A DNA stretch of 64,000 nucleotides from Fennellomyces sp. T-0311 (lineage: Eukaryota; Mucoromycota; Mucoromycetes; Mucorales; Lichtheimiaceae): positions 56,336 to 120,335 of the forward strand of contig JALLLT010000071.1 in the NCBI GenBank assembly GCA_025266875.1, written 5' to 3'. The position numbers were made by a program, and so were the translations under genes. Below the pieces are notes generated by a model, which was not told where the DNA came from, ran no database searches, and was given only the letters and a program-made list of their open reading frames with translations. Positions 9,241 through 20,230 of the stretch are shown here, in pieces. Position 1 is the stretch's first letter, and each line of letters starts with the position of its first letter.

Positions 9241-11820
9241 ATGCCAGCTAAAGTGAACAGACGTGCGGAGCAAGCGAGGGATGAATATGATCCAGGATTC
9301 GATATCGATGACAGTTACCCAATGGATGAAAACGATAGTGGCGCTGGCTCCAATGATGGCAATAACATGTTGAATGAAGACATTGCTAATGCCGGCACTG
9401 ACTCCAACGACCATGACGACGGCACAGCGGACAAAGATCAGTATTCAGATGCAATCCCAACTTACGATTATGCTGCTGACAAATACTCGTACTCAAACTG
9501 TAACAATGCCGATCTCACCAGCAAGCAATTATATGAGCTCGCAATCCAGCATAAGGTGTCTAGAGCTTTTTTCAACAACATGACAAAAGTGTTCAATGCG
9601 TATGTCAGTGGGATGAACTCACCGTTGCTCAGCTACTACAAGTCGAAAAACCTTTTGCAGAATGAGTACCCGGTGAAAGCTGTATCATACGATACTTGTA
9701 TTAAGGGATGTATGATGTACGAACAATCAGATGCCCTGACCCACTGCTTAAGCTGCAAACGGCCACGTTTTACAAACAAACGCAATCGCGATGGATCGTT
9801 AAGATCACAAGCAACCATGGTCCAGTTATCGCTTGCAGCGCATCTAGCATCACTTGTTCATAATACAGCTACTCGTGAAGATTTGTCTTACCGACAAAGG
9901 CTACCGGAAAGGACCACCGGGACGTATACGGATGTGTTTGATGGGGACGTTTATACCACACTGAAAGACGAAGGACTCTTCGCTGGTGATCTTGATGTTG
10001 CACTAGCGCTTTACACAGATGGATTTACCGTCAAGGGCAAGCAGCTCACGATCGTTCATTTGGTGATCCTGAATTTGCCACCCTCCATACGTTACGAAAC
10101 CAGAAACATGATACAAGTATGCGTCATTCCTGGGCCCCGGCAACCAAAAAATATCTTCAGCTTCTTGAAGCCACTTTTAGACGATCTTCAAGTTTTGCAG
10201 ACAACAGGGATACGAGTCAAGGCGGACGACAGCAAGATGTATCATATCCGTGCGCATTTGCTATTATCGACTGGTGACTCGCCGGCTGCTTGCAAAGTGA
10301 TGTGTCATGGGGGTCACTCTGGATCATATGGCTGTCGACTATGTGAGATAAAGGGTGCACCCGTCAAGAACGAAAGGGGAAGGCGTCGTGGCATGTATTT
10401 TGTACCTAGGAGGTATCCGAAGCACAAGACAAGAAGTTTGTACTCGCTGCAAGCAAGATCTTTATGCTCGCTCAAACGTGGAACAAACTGCAAAGGACTT
10501 ACGGGAAGTACACCATTTGCAAGCCTGAAGAGTTTCAAAGGGGCAAGCTTTTTTGGCCTCGACATCATGCATCTCATGGGGCCAGGCATTGGAAAACAGT
10601 TCTGGAACTTAGTATGTGGTAAAAAGTACGGCGTAAAAGGCAATCCCCTATATCTCAAACCAGCAATCCGATGCAAAATCGGAAGGGCAATAGCACAGTC
10701 ATCCACAACAATTCCATCCACGTTCAGCTCTTGTACTCTTGACATCTCCCACCAGGCTGGCACGCTCAAGTCAATTGACTGGATTGATTTCATGCGTTAT
10801 GTCGTCCCAACAATCGTACTCGAACACATCAAGGATGACGATGCAAAGGAGGCTACTTATTCTCTTAGCCAGGTGTGCAGCATCGTGTTCCAACCAGTGA
10901 TAAAAGAGAGTGACATCCGTCGATTGGATAGGAATGTGTGGAAGTGGCTCAGCTTCCTTCAGGTCAACGTTGAAAATGGGAACATCAAAGGTACTGTCTT
11001 TACTATCACGCAACACTATTTGCAACATTTAACCAAGATGATCCGAGCAATGGGTCCTCCGTGCTATTACGCTGCTTTTGCCATGGAACGCGCCATTGGC
11101 GAGATCAAACACAAGGTGCGCTCACCATCTGCACCAGGCATCAATGCTGGAAACGTGATGGTAGAATTGGCTGCTCAAAGATATGTCGAACGGATCGAAA
11201 ATACTGCGAACAGCGACCCTGTTAAGGAGAAAACAGTACTAACAGAATCAACACGGGCGAACGCTATCGAGATATGGAGCCCACTTTGGCATGGCAAGGT
11301 TCAAGGCTACAGCGAATTCAACCTTGAACATCTACTCGAGAAATTCTGGTCTATATACTTAAAAAAGGTTAGGCGAATCAATCCGGTCATCGACGCTGGC
11401 GCACGACTGTGGATCAGCGAAAAAGAAGTCATTGGAAGCTCGTACAGACAACGGAATTCCTCACGTCGCAATGATTTTTACGTGAAGATGACAGTAGACG
11501 TTCATAACAGAAGTTGTGCAACACGCACACGAAGCGAGAAGTTGTATTTTGGTGAAGCTGTGTTTTATTTTCGTCACACGCAACAAGGACGCACGAAGCT
11601 CCTGGCGCTGGTGAATGTCTGGAATGTTTTGCTGGATGATAAAAAGCAGCCATATGTTCAGCCCAACGGCGAGTCGAAGTTGTGTGTCCTATCCGCAGGC
11701 GATATACGTTCCATGGTAGGCATCTACACAGCGCAATCGAATCGACGCTATCTTGTTTGGCAAGAAAAAAAACTCTTGAGGAAGGAAGATTTGGGCAGCA
11801 TCAACAGTTTGGATTGCTAG
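9241..11820 (+). CDS. CACTA Tnp2-like transposase
   Basis: A single 859-residue frame. After an acidic N-terminus there is a zinc-ribbon-like set (CIKGCMMY and CLSCKRPRF, residues 153-175). The DDE-type core follows: LALYTDGFTVKG with Asp260, a Cys-rich CHGGHSGSYGCRLCE at about 355-369, FFGLDIMHLMGPG with Asp441, and AFAMERAIGEIKHK with Glu616. This order matches Tnp2/CACTA transposases of fungi and plants. No internal stop is seen. It presumably excises and inserts the surrounding element using its CACTA ends. The true N-terminus may include the exon at 8905. Confidence 0.88.
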   Translation: MPAKVNRRAEQARDEYDPGFDIDDSYPMDENDSGAGSNDGNNMLNEDIANAGTDSNDHDDGTADKDQYSDAIPTYDYAADKYSYSNCNNADLTSKQLYELAIQHKVSRAFFNNMTKVFNAYVSGMNSPLLSYYKSKNLLQNEYPVKAVSYDTCIKGCMMYEQSDALTHCLSCKRPRFTNKRNRDGSLRSQATMVQLSLAAHLASLVHNTATREDLSYRQRLPERTTGTYTDVFDGDVYTTLKDEGLFAGDLDVALALYTDGFTVKGKQLTIVHLVILNLPPSIRYETRNMIQVCVIPGPRQPKNIFSFLKPLLDDLQVLQTTGIRVKADDSKMYHIRAHLLLSTGDSPAACKVMCHGGHSGSYGCRLCEIKGAPVKNERGRRRGMYFVPRRYPKHKTRSLYSLQARSLCSLKRGTNCKGLTGSTPFASLKSFKGASFFGLDIMHLMGPGIGKQFWNLVCGKKYGVKGNPLYLKPAIRCKIGRAIAQSSTTIPSTFSSCTLDISHQAGTLKSIDWIDFMRYVVPTIVLEHIKDDDAKEATYSLSQVCSIVFQPVIKESDIRRLDRNVWKWLSFLQVNVENGNIKGTVFTITQHYLQHLTKMIRAMGPPCYYAAFAMERAIGEIKHKVRSPSAPGINAGNVMVELAAQRYVERIENTANSDPVKEKTVLTESTRANAIEIWSPLWHGKVQGYSEFNLEHLLEKFWSIYLKKVRRINPVIDAGARLWISEKEVIGSSYRQRNSSRRNDFYVKMTVDVHNRSCATRTRSEKLYFGEAVFYFRHTQQGRTKLLALVNVWNVLLDDKKQPYVQPNGESKLCVLSAGDIRSMVGIYTAQSNRRYLVWQEKKLLRKEDLGSINSLDC

Positions 11821-11913
11821 ATAGGTTCGTGGGAATGGCACATGACAGTAAATTTTTTTTTGTATGTGTTCTTGGATTCAATACAGCTGATCAGAACATT
11901 TGTTTTACGAAAC

Positions 11914-13315
11914 ATGGACAACACTCGCAGCAATTCAAACGAATTCTCAGAACTGCTTCTGGCCCTGCTACGGATTGACCGCACGCAAGGTGAACGAATG
12001 CAGTTAATCAATGACCAAATCGCTGGGTTGAGGGAATCAGTACAAGATCAATCCGCTCTTGACAGAAGATTGGTCAATGTTCTCGAAAGAAATGAAGCGA
12101 ACACAACTACTAGTACAGCGGCACAGTCTTGTACAACAAACACAGATGCGCGGTACATCATACATCCAAGGGAAAAGATGTTTAACAAGAAGACGAATCG
12201 CGAAGAGATGTCTCTTGTCAAGTTCACATGGTCACTTCTCGCTGACATGATCAAGAGTCATAGAGAGCATGAGAGGCTGCCTACCCTAACCGACCAACAA
12301 GTAGACTCGAGAGTGGAACAAGTAAAAAAGATTCACCGAGGCGTCGTTCTTTACTTCAAGGAAAAGTACTCACTTACTGACACCGTCAAATGGGGCGACC
12401 GATCTGTGAAATTTCATCATCGTGCAATGGCAATTAAGCTCGAGCAAGAGGTTGGCTCTATAGCGCCTCTTAGTTACTGCGTTGGTAGCTGGGGAGCACA
12501 CTTACTGTTAGCGAAACATTGGCAGAATGTGGAACAAGGTAACAACAGAAAAGCGCGAAAAGCATTGGCCACAAACTCATCCGGTGATAATGAAGGTAAC
12601 TGGTCAGTTATAATGATGATGAAGTAGTAATACCAAGTGTGTGTTAGATACCAGCCTACAGTGCGACGGAGGAGACCATCGAGAGTCGCAGAGGTTTTTT
12701 TTTACAGATAATTGTGTGTATGTTTATACTGACTGTGAAGCCATAGTTATTTTGATGCCATCCAGTCCTCGGATGATGATGACCAGTCGACCGAAAGTAG
12801 TGATAACGAAGGAAGAAGTTCGGATGACAGTGACAGTGAGATTGGTCGTAGGGGTAGCGGCGAAGACGATGATGGAAGTAGCAGCGAAGACGATGATGGC
12901 AGTAGCAGCGAAGACGATGATAGCAGTAGCGAGTCTGGTGCGGAGGAAACGTTTCAACCAATTGCATACGAAGATCTTGCGCCTGAATTCCAAGAAGTCG
13001 TCGACCAGGCGGGTAGTGATCAATTCCCAAAGGTACGTTAAGGATTGAAAATTAGAGTGGAATGCTAATTATAATGTCAATGAATTTTAGGGTACTTCAA
13101 AAAGCGGACAAGAAATTGAATGTATCGCACAAAAGAGAAAGAAAGCAAGCACTGCCAGTTCTTCACGACCAGCAAAGGTTCTCAAAGCCGTTGAGAATAC
13201 CAAGAAGTCCCCAGCAGTGGCAAGTGTATCGAATTCAAAATCAAATCGCAACAAGATCAAGACAACTTTTAGACCGCGGGTGCCGATAGCACGTTCATGT
13301 AAGAAAGGTCGTTAA
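11914..13315 (+). CDS. Second CACTA-encoded protein (acidic, with basic tail)
   Basis: Starts at ATG 11914 (MDNTRSNSNEF); an earlier in-frame ATG at 11842 gives a hydrophobic leader that looks like read-through. The first exon runs to about 12610 and encodes a helical, charged protein with no family I recognise (HPREKMFNKKTNREEM, KWGDRSVKFHHRAM). After an intron of roughly 12.6-12.75 kb, whose exact borders I could not fix, a strongly acidic Ser/Asp/Glu exon follows with three 24-bp repeats. A GT-AG intron (about 13033-13090) leads to a Lys/Arg/Ser-rich C-terminus ending in RSCKKGR at TAA 13315. By position it resembles the TnpA-type DNA-binding accessory proteins of CACTA elements; that role is inference. 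Confidence 0.6.
12862..12933 (+). repeat. 24-bp repeat, three copies, in the acidic exon
   Basis: GAAGACGATGATGG followed by AGTAGCAGC recurs three times in frame, encoding SSSEDDDG units. Confidence 0.8.
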
Positions 13316-13317
13316 CA

Positions 13318-13344
13318 GTGTAGTTTAGTTTAGTTTAGTTTAGC
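13318..13344 (+). repeat. (TTTAG)n microsatellite
   Basis: About five tandem TTTAG units lie directly after the stop codon of the second CACTA gene, in its presumed 3' untranslated region. Confidence 0.8.
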
Positions 13345-14543
13345 TTATGCGTGATTTGAATGTAAATAAATACATCTTTTGGCGCAAGCAAGTATTGCTT
13401 TATTGTATTCAAATAACAGATCTGAGCGTTCTATAAATCACTCTACCGACCGTCACTATAGAAACACGGGAAATCACTGGTCTACGCTGGAAATACCCAA
13501 ACACTGCAAAACCACGGAATTGTCAAAAATCGGATTTTCCCGTGATTAGGGTTTTGCAGTTCCTAGCAGTGTTTTGCAGTGCTAAAATTTCCCGTAGTGT
13601 ATGTATATCAGTCGCACGCTTACTTTGTGCCCATTGAACAATAACTCCTGATTCTCAATTGGTTTAGAGATGCCTCTAACCGTACCATCAAGAAAGCCAA
13701 TGCAATTCTCAATCGGTGCTCCTACAAAATAAGAGCACCGGTTATTCATGATCTATAATAACTACTTCTCTTTATGTATATACAATTATACCTTTGCCGT
13801 AGATAGCATTCGCAAAGCGATATATAAAGCTTCTGCGGTGTGAATTGACACTCGGCAAATTCGAACAATCCAGCGTACTTGTCGTAAAGGTAATCGTTAA
13901 CGCCGTTGAAGATAATGCAAAGAGCGGTCTCTGATCGATCAAACAAGTCGTCCATGTCATAGTAGCGTTGAGAGTATGCCAGTCGAAGCAGACAAATATC
14001 CACTGCTTCTTCCGTTGGGACTCGAAAACGAGAATGGATGCTATCTTCATTGAAAGTGAGAGATGGCGGTAGCTCCATCACTTCAATGATTTTTCTGATC
14101 TGCTGGTCCACTCATGAGTTAATATATGAAGGAAGTTATACAGCTTGCGAACTAGCTCATGATTTCTGTTTTTATGTACTTGCACCTTTGTAAAGCGAAC
14201 CTTTTTGAGACACTTTTTGTCCGTAATTCTATCTAAGTTGAATGCCTTTCTTGGTTCTCTCGCAGCGAACTGTCTATAAATACTGCGAGTCAAGAGAGTT
14301 TCAAGATTGACAAGGCTCTGGTCAAGAATTTCAGCATAACTCGACACGGTGAATATATGCAAAATGGAAGAGAAAGAGGAGAAAAAAGCCAATTACAACA
14401 TGACAGCTGATATTGTGCTTTTAGTGGGTAAGTCTCTTCTGTGCAACTGTTCTTTCTTTATTTGTACCAGCAGAGCCTGCCTCTTTCAAATCCAGATGGT
14501 AGGTAACACTCTATTCTCCCGGACCTCAGCATTTTTGAACGCC

Positions 14544-16634
14544 ATGACGCCAACCCCATTCATTGCAAAATGCATGGCCATCCATGAAGTCAGCTACACA
14601 CCATACCCATTTGGATCTCCAATCAAGATATTCGGTCGTGGAAACGTGATGGTGTCAAGAAGAGGATACGCCAAGACCGTTGCAGAGGTGAAAAGGTCAA
14701 TTCAAGATGCCAACAAGGTCGAGCAAGTTGTGCAGTATCTCGATTTTCAATTGCACCGCTCTATGGAAGAGGAGAGATACAGAGACGCGCTCGAAGAAGC
14801 AGAAAATATGCAGGCACGGGCACCTTCGATGCATTATGGCTATAGCCGTCAAATCCAAATCCACCTGATCCTGGACAATTATAGGGAAGCGCTCTCTGCA
14901 CTTCATGCAGGATTTAATGCCCTAGTGCGACAAAACGATATTGACGAGCTTTACCGGTCAGTGGAGCTTCTCGATCAAACTGCTGCTGATCTTGCAATAT
15001 TGAACAAATTCGACGACGCCAGCGAGATAGCCGACATGTTGATCACCTTAGCACCTCGCTCTCACATTGGATATCTACGCGCTGGAACAGTATTTTTGTT
15101 GCAAGGAAAAGTGGATGACGCAGTTGCGGTGTACGATCGTGGAATCGCCACGCCTTCCATTGACAAGCCATATGTACTTGTCGAGCGCAAAAATCTGGTT
15201 CTACGACAGCTCAGAAGCAACGATTACATTACACGAGCACCATACGACATCGTCGAGCATATCTCTTGCTACCTCAACACGCATGATCTCTTCAGATGTC
15301 TAGACGTTTGCTACGATTGGAAAATGGCTTTTCAAAAACAATCGAAAGCGTGGCGCAGCGTTGTCATTTGTAGCCATACTAACATGTACTCAATTCAGCA
15401 AGCAAAATCGCATATCCGAACCATCCAGATACCCGCAGCAGACAAGTGTACGGTGGCCATCTGCCTAAAGCTCATCGCAGCTGGAGAATTTCCAAGTTTA
15501 GTGACACTCGGTACGTAGGGGCAGTACGTAAATGTATAGATTACCATAGCTTTATACTAGAGTTTGACAACAATAACCCCACTTTCGCCCCAGCATGCTT
15601 TGAAAGTCAGGCGGATGGTCAAAGGAATGATATTGAGTTAAATTTTCTAAAGTCATATCGCCCAAAGTATGTTGCAGCGAGCAATATGGAAATTGGGAAG
15701 GGTGGTCAGCCTCTTCCAATCTGCGAACACTTTTATGATCTGATGACCTGCCAGCCAAATCAAGTGAAGTCAATCACGAGCGCTTGTCCAAGCCTAAGCG
15801 ATATTATGTTCGGTGAATGACAAGAAAGCTACCATATGATGCTGCCAAACTAATATTATTGGTGTAGATGAAACGGAAATATTATCTACGGGAAGAGAGC
15901 CATACCCAATGTACAAGATCAAAAAGGTGATCAGAAATGCATATGAGCCCGATCAAAATGTTTGGAAGGATTCTACCAAAATCATGGGCCCTGTTTTCAA
16001 GGAATTGATATTATCGTACTCCGAGGATTTCAGAAGCAAGCAATGGATTGGTGATTGTCCTGCCTTGGAGAAACTTACATTGAGGAATATGGAGGTCCGG
16101 GATGGATTGCTTTTATATGCTATTAAGCGACTACCGAGGCTACGCTGCTTGGAGTTCCAATCTCAGGCGTTTCTTGATTCGTTTAGTAGATTTGAAACGC
16201 TTTTTCACTTACTGGCGTTCAAAGGCGACAAAGCACAACTCGACACAGTGATTCTAAACGATTTCACTGTAAATGATTCTGAAAGCTACCTGGTTTCAAT
16301 CGCGGGATTCAAACGTCTACGCAGCTTGACCATCATCAAAGGCAACTGTGCCAGCGGGAACGCGATCACACAATTCACGGAGAAACTTAAAGAAGTGGAC
16401 AGCCTACTCGAAGAGCTAACAATTACCGGAGTTGAAAACGTTGTCGATGATACGCTGTTCAGCATAGTAGACAACATTCCTCGATTGCAGCGCCTCACTC
16501 TTAACAACCTAGACGGTATTACGGATTATGGGATTCGTATGATTGTGGCTGGGAGGAAAGAAATGAAATTATCGGCATTGAATATTCATCACTGCTCTAA
16601 AGTTACGAAAGAAGGGATGTATTATACCACATGA
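14544..16634 (+). CDS. TPR / F-box / leucine-rich-repeat protein (Pof3/Dia2-like architecture)
   Basis: Exons are 14544-15510, 15561-15812 and 15868-16634, for 661 residues. The start is the ATG where similarity to the paralogue at 38809-40953 begins. Residues about 50-210 are helical TPR-like repeats (RYRDALEEAENMQ, NYREALSALHAGF, IGYLRAGTVFLLQGKVDDAV). Residues 231-275 are an F-box (APYDIVEHISCYL, LFRCLDVCYDWK). The C-terminus carries leucine-rich repeats (LPRLRCLEFQS, LEELTITGVENV). TPR plus F-box plus LRR is the layout of yeast Dia2 and fission yeast Pof3, substrate adaptors of SCF ubiquitin ligases; the substrate here is unknown. Intron 2 (15813-15867) has an ACTAAT branch site; reading through it would stop the frame at TGA 15818. 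The 5' flank abuts the PIF/Harbinger gene on the opposite strand. Confidence 0.88.
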
Positions 16635-16909
16635 CTAGGCTCTTATGAAAACAAAGCTGAGCTGTAGTTCCAGTGAAAGCTAAAGTAACCTGCCTTTATG
16701 CTATACTTATTGTAATATTAAGCACTTTTTAATTAAGTGCAAAGAATATAATATATCATATTTGTTAAATAATCTCTCTATCTATACACTGATGAGCCCG
16801 CGTAAGTTGTAGAGGAGGTGAAGTAATGGAAAAATAAAGCACAATTAATAGTACTCGACTTCCTCTTGAGTTTTACAACGCGAATATTGTGCGGGTGTAG
16901 TGAATGGAA
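16635..16909. other. Short AT-rich spacer
   Basis: Contains the presumed 3' region of the F-box gene (AT-rich, with TAATATATCA-like stretches). No gene seen. Confidence 0.4.
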
Positions 16910-17406
16910 TCAACCATATACGTCACAGTTTTTTTTATGGTTATCGTTCCTATACTGCATGGTTTCCTTGCAATATATGATAACCGCGTCTCTTGCAAGA
17001 GTTCCTATACTTTCGAATTTGACATTCGTCAGCCGAGATAAGCGGGATAACTTGTGTCCGATAATTACAATGGCAATTACTGTAATTCTACAAAGCACAA
17101 TGGTTTCGAGCGAAATAGGACTTTCAATGGCTCTTCCCAAAGTTACACTGTGTCTATAAAGTCCAGCAAGTTCCAGAATAGATATGCTTTGCACTTGTGT
17201 GAGCAAATAGAAAAAGCTGTTGCTGACATAGGATGTCTCGAAATGTAATCTTTTCAAGGTACGTTGATGAAGAGTCACCATGTTTAGAAGCGATATCAGT
17301 CCAATCGATGTAAACTGTTCACGTTCGACAGTGCGTAAGCTGTCGGGTTGCACCAATTCGATCAATGCGTCAAAGATATTGTAACCTAAAAACCTAGAAT
17401 AGGGCA
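16910..17406 (-). pseudogene. Leucine-rich-repeat fragment, probably from an F-box/LRR gene
   Basis: An open stretch preceded by a possible acceptor (CTTATAG at about 17407-17413) encodes alternating Leu/Ile segments such as LHQRTLKRLHFETSYVS, QSISILELAGLYRHS and RLSRLTNVKFESIG, which look like LRRs. No F-box and no start codon were found upstream, so it appears to be a 3' exon remnant. It sits between the TPR/F-box gene and a KRE9-like gene, in the first of two blocks with that gene mixture. Confidence 0.4.
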
Positions 17407-18020
17407 CTATAAGAAGTGGTAGATCAGTTTTGAGGTACCAGCATCTATTTGAGCGGAGCTGATCGGCATAAAAATGTAATACACGGTGGTTGAAGTACGT
17501 ATGTATACAGGAACGGATTACCGATCGTTTAAAGTGAGTGGCTACATAATGTGAGGAGACAATAGTATAACGAGCACATATCGTCTGATATGTATATGTT
17601 CCTCGAATTTCGTTATCAATGTGCCAAAGGCTTCCTCCAGGTTTACGTATTCCATAAACTCGAAAATTAAATAGGAGTGACCAGAATACCTATTGATAAC
17701 AATGAACTAACGCCTTTACACTGAAGTGATCTTTTCAGGGTAGTGTTTGTGAAAACGAGTAAAATTGATGCTTCTCATGACATATCCAAATAAATCTATC
17801 CCGCATCCGTTGTCATGTCAACAATAATTAACGCTGATCACCGAACGTGAGCAGAGCACGAAATTGGCTCCATATCACAGTTTTGTTCCCGAAACTTGGT
17901 TATAACAAATTTGTACATATGCGGAGAGCTGAAATATGAAGACGTTACACACGTAATATGATAGATATCCAAAAGTACGTGAAGGTCTCTTTCTTTTTCT
18001 CTCTTGTTTTTTGTGCCTCA
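17407..18020. other. Spacer upstream of the KRE9-like gene
   Basis: No gene recognised. An in-frame ATG at 17958 could extend the following gene, but the stretch it adds is a second hydrophobic run, so the later ATG is preferred. Confidence 0.35.
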
Positions 18021-19175
18021 ATGTATTATTACCTTGTCTCCGTTCTCGCCAGTATCGCATTTGCGATCGCCACAGCTGAACCACCAGACCTATTAGTCAC
18101 GTCACCTACCTATTATACCTACTACAGAGCCGGTCAAGATGCTAATATCACCTGGTAAGGATCCATGCGAATGTAAAGCAAACCATTTCATATTATGCAT
18201 CGATCTGAATTTAGCTTTACATAGGATCAACACAACTTACGGAACCATCAACGAGATTTATTTAAAAGAAGATAATCCAAAAAGCATGCTTCGGGTACCT
18301 TTGGCCACGATTGCTACAAATGTAGATGCATCTACTGGTTACTACATTTGGCCAATCCCAATAATATTTCAACAGCAAACTACTGTGAGTGTCGATACAG
18401 ATTTTTGACCACTCATTTCAAAAAAAATTTATGTACATAGACTTTATCCAGTTTCGGAGTGTCAGTGGAACTATAAATACTCCCAACTTTACCATTGCAA
18501 ATTCAAACGACCCTGGTACGTACCACTTTTGGAAGTTAATAAAGCAGTAAAACTATATATCTAATGGTGAAGTAGTGAGGCCATCCAGTTCACATAGTAC
18601 AACTTTCGAACCAACGTTTCCATTAATGCCAACTGATACAATGGGCGATGATAATGCTAGTGCAGGAGTAATCGCAGGTGCCGTCGTTGGTTCCGTTGTC
18701 GGAGTAAGCTTGAAACACTATACAACATCGTTCGATAAAGAAAAACTCACGAATACTATAGACTGCAATTATTATTGTTGTTGCTATGCTCGTAATTTTT
18801 TGGAAACGGCGACAACAGGCGAGTAATTTACCAAAAGATGGATCAAGCGTGGGTTTCCTAACCGGAGAGGACGGAGATCATGATGTGGAAGCTTTTGTAC
18901 CACCTTATATCGGAAGTGAGTTTCGAATACCTTCAGTTGGATTGCTATATATGTGTACTAACAATGGTTTTTCAGATATGAAACACGGTATTAAACAGCC
19001 TCCACATACTCCAGACGGAGAGAATACTGCTCAAGAAATGTTGCGGGTTATTCCGAATACTGAAAAGCCAGATGCCCTCGTTCCGGCTCGTCATGGAGTT
19101 AAATATAATAATATCAAAAACAATGTAATCCCTGTGCCGGAACCAGTTAAACCGGATGGCGCACATTATATTTGA
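18021..19175 (+). CDS. KRE9/KNH1-like single-pass cell-surface protein (copy 1)
   Basis: Starts MYYYLVSVLASIAFAIATAE, a signal peptide, followed by a KRE9/KNH1-like (Ser-Thr-rich GPI-anchored family) domain opening LLVTSPTYYTYYRAGQDANITW. First intron 18155-18224. The second junction (about 18392-18440) needs a weak donor to keep frame. After a Ser/Thr/Pro stretch comes a Gly/Ala/Val-rich transmembrane entry ASAGVIAGAVVGSVVG, spliced to a hydrophobic segment and a KRRQQ stop-transfer. The cytoplasmic tail ends with NTEKPDALVP and PVKPDGAHYI, which recur in copy 3. Family members are secreted or wall/membrane proteins linked to beta-glucan assembly in yeast; the role here is inferred only. Confidence 0.75.
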
Positions 19176-19699
19176 ACTTTTTTATACAGTAACACTTAGT
19201 AGCTACTACACCAAATGTAAATAAATCTAGTATTGATTAACATCACATGCGGATCATCACTGCCCATGATTATACGTATATCAATGCTTAAACTTGAAAG
19301 CCATCATTCGAGGTGTTTTCTTTATTAGAATTTATTTTACAGTCAATAAGAGGTAACACAACCACTATTTTTGGCACTGTACCACATTTTTTCTGTCAAG
19401 AGCCGATATTTGAAATGACAGTTTGCTAGAAGTGTTTTCCACAAAAGTTTAAAGACATACGCGCAGGTATGCAAGTTATGTATCATGGTTACGCACATAA
19501 TGCGATAAGCGTGTAGGTCATACCGTATAAGCTTCTACGTACCAAGGTAACTTTTTTTCACACTACTTCTGCTATTTATTGCGAATCCCTCATAAAAATG
19601 AAACCGCCTGTTGCCCTGATAAGTAATCAAATTGTTATGATAAGACTGACATTTCTTAGAACCGTATCCGCCCCAAAGACTAAAATAGTGACAGGTCGT

Positions 19700-20230
19700 T
19701 ATCAAGCATGTATCAACATCTATGTTGACAATCAAGTTTGATGTCGGTGCTAGCACAGGAACAATTGCACATGCAGGTATTGATGTTGTTGCTACGATAA
19801 GAAAATAAAAGTAGAGTATTGGTACCAAATACTCAAAAATAGCAAATCATAATGGCAGGTTGCTATTATTATTTTAAAATATAGGCGACGTCGAGCAAAG
19901 GAGGTACAAAAGATCGCATCCAACGTGAACTACAATGGTGGGTTTGCGGATGTTCTTTACACAAAAAATGAGGAGCGCCTTTTACCATTTATTAAAGTAT
20001 ATATCTGAAAGTGACTTTTCAGAAGGCATCGAAAAAAGTAGTGAGACAAATCCATCACTATTGTAATACGCAAGAATATCTAGCTGTAAGCCAGATATGC
20101 ATTCTTTTCCTGACACCGTAGAGCGTTCTAGCCAGAAGCCAGATTTGTATCACCTTCCTCAAAAGTACACCACTTGACATCGATGGAGAAGCTCCGCGGC
20201 TGGTATTGGCACCAATAATGCCATATGGTG
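19700..20230 (+). pseudogene. Decayed KRE9-like copy (copy 2)
   Basis: Fragments resemble the 3' half of the neighbouring KRE9-like gene: a VGASTGTIAHAG segment, then RRRRAKEVQKIASN like the KRRQ stop-transfer, and a tail with QKPDLYHLP. The frame is broken and there is no recognisable start or N-terminal domain. It lies directly downstream of copy 1, consistent with an old tandem duplication. Confidence 0.45.

Larger units (their letters stand above)
8477..13599 (+). mobile_element. CACTA (CMC/En-Spm-type) transposon, about 5.1 kb
   Basis: The left end reads CACTACGGAAAATTT and the right end AAATTTCCCGTAGTG, an inverted CACTA terminus. Subterminal regions on both sides repeat motifs such as GGGAAATCACTG and CACTGGAAAT, typical of CACTA elements. 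The element encodes a Tnp2-like transposase and a second acidic/basic protein, both on the plus strand. It lies in an intron of the minus-strand PIF/Harbinger transposase gene. The target duplication is not clean: TAT follows the right end, and TAT occurs one base before the left end. Confidence 0.88.
5664..14401 (-). pseudogene. PIF/Harbinger (HARBI1-like, DDE_Tnp_4) transposase gene, interrupted in two introns by other transposons
   Basis: Reading down the minus strand, exons are 14401-14397 (tentative start), 14339-14180, 14100-13792, 13721-13624, 8417-8186 and 6265-5664. Family features appear in order: KCLKKVRFTK, RVPTEEAVDICLLRLAYS, GFLDGTVRG (first catalytic Asp), HTLKFQALTTPDG, VYGDLAYRP (second Asp), then RISVEWEFG (catalytic Glu), LSPVG and STLEAYI near the expected C-terminus. 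Exon phases agree at every junction except inside exon 3, where a TA-rich run at about 13820-13827 needs a one-base correction, so the gene carries one frameshift. The 5' end rests on a five-base first exon and is uncertain. The intron at 6266-8185 contains a Tc1/mariner element and the intron at 8418-13623 contains a CACTA element; without them the introns shrink to about 50 and 80 bp. The last part of the frame runs through a 72-bp tandem repeat, so the true stop may lie earlier. Confidence 0.75.

Noticed and set aside
9374..9583. Alternative-frame ORFs inside the CACTA transposase
   Set aside because: Shadows of the 859-residue frame, with no family features.
12641..13048. Plus-strand frame rich in VAAKTMM repeats
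   Set aside because: It is the wrong frame of the 24-bp repeats; the Ser/Asp/Glu frame continues coherently into the next exon.
14078..14392. Minus-strand frame starting near 14392 as the N-terminus of the Harbinger transposase
   Set aside because: It has no ATG and a stop directly upstream; a spliced start at 14401 fits better, though it remains tentative.
15446..15820. Open frame as an independent gene
   Set aside because: It is exon 2 of the TPR/F-box/LRR gene; the paralogue has the same exon.
16790..16820. CTGATGAG string suggesting a hammerhead ribozyme core
   Set aside because: No GAAA core or flanking helices at the required positions.
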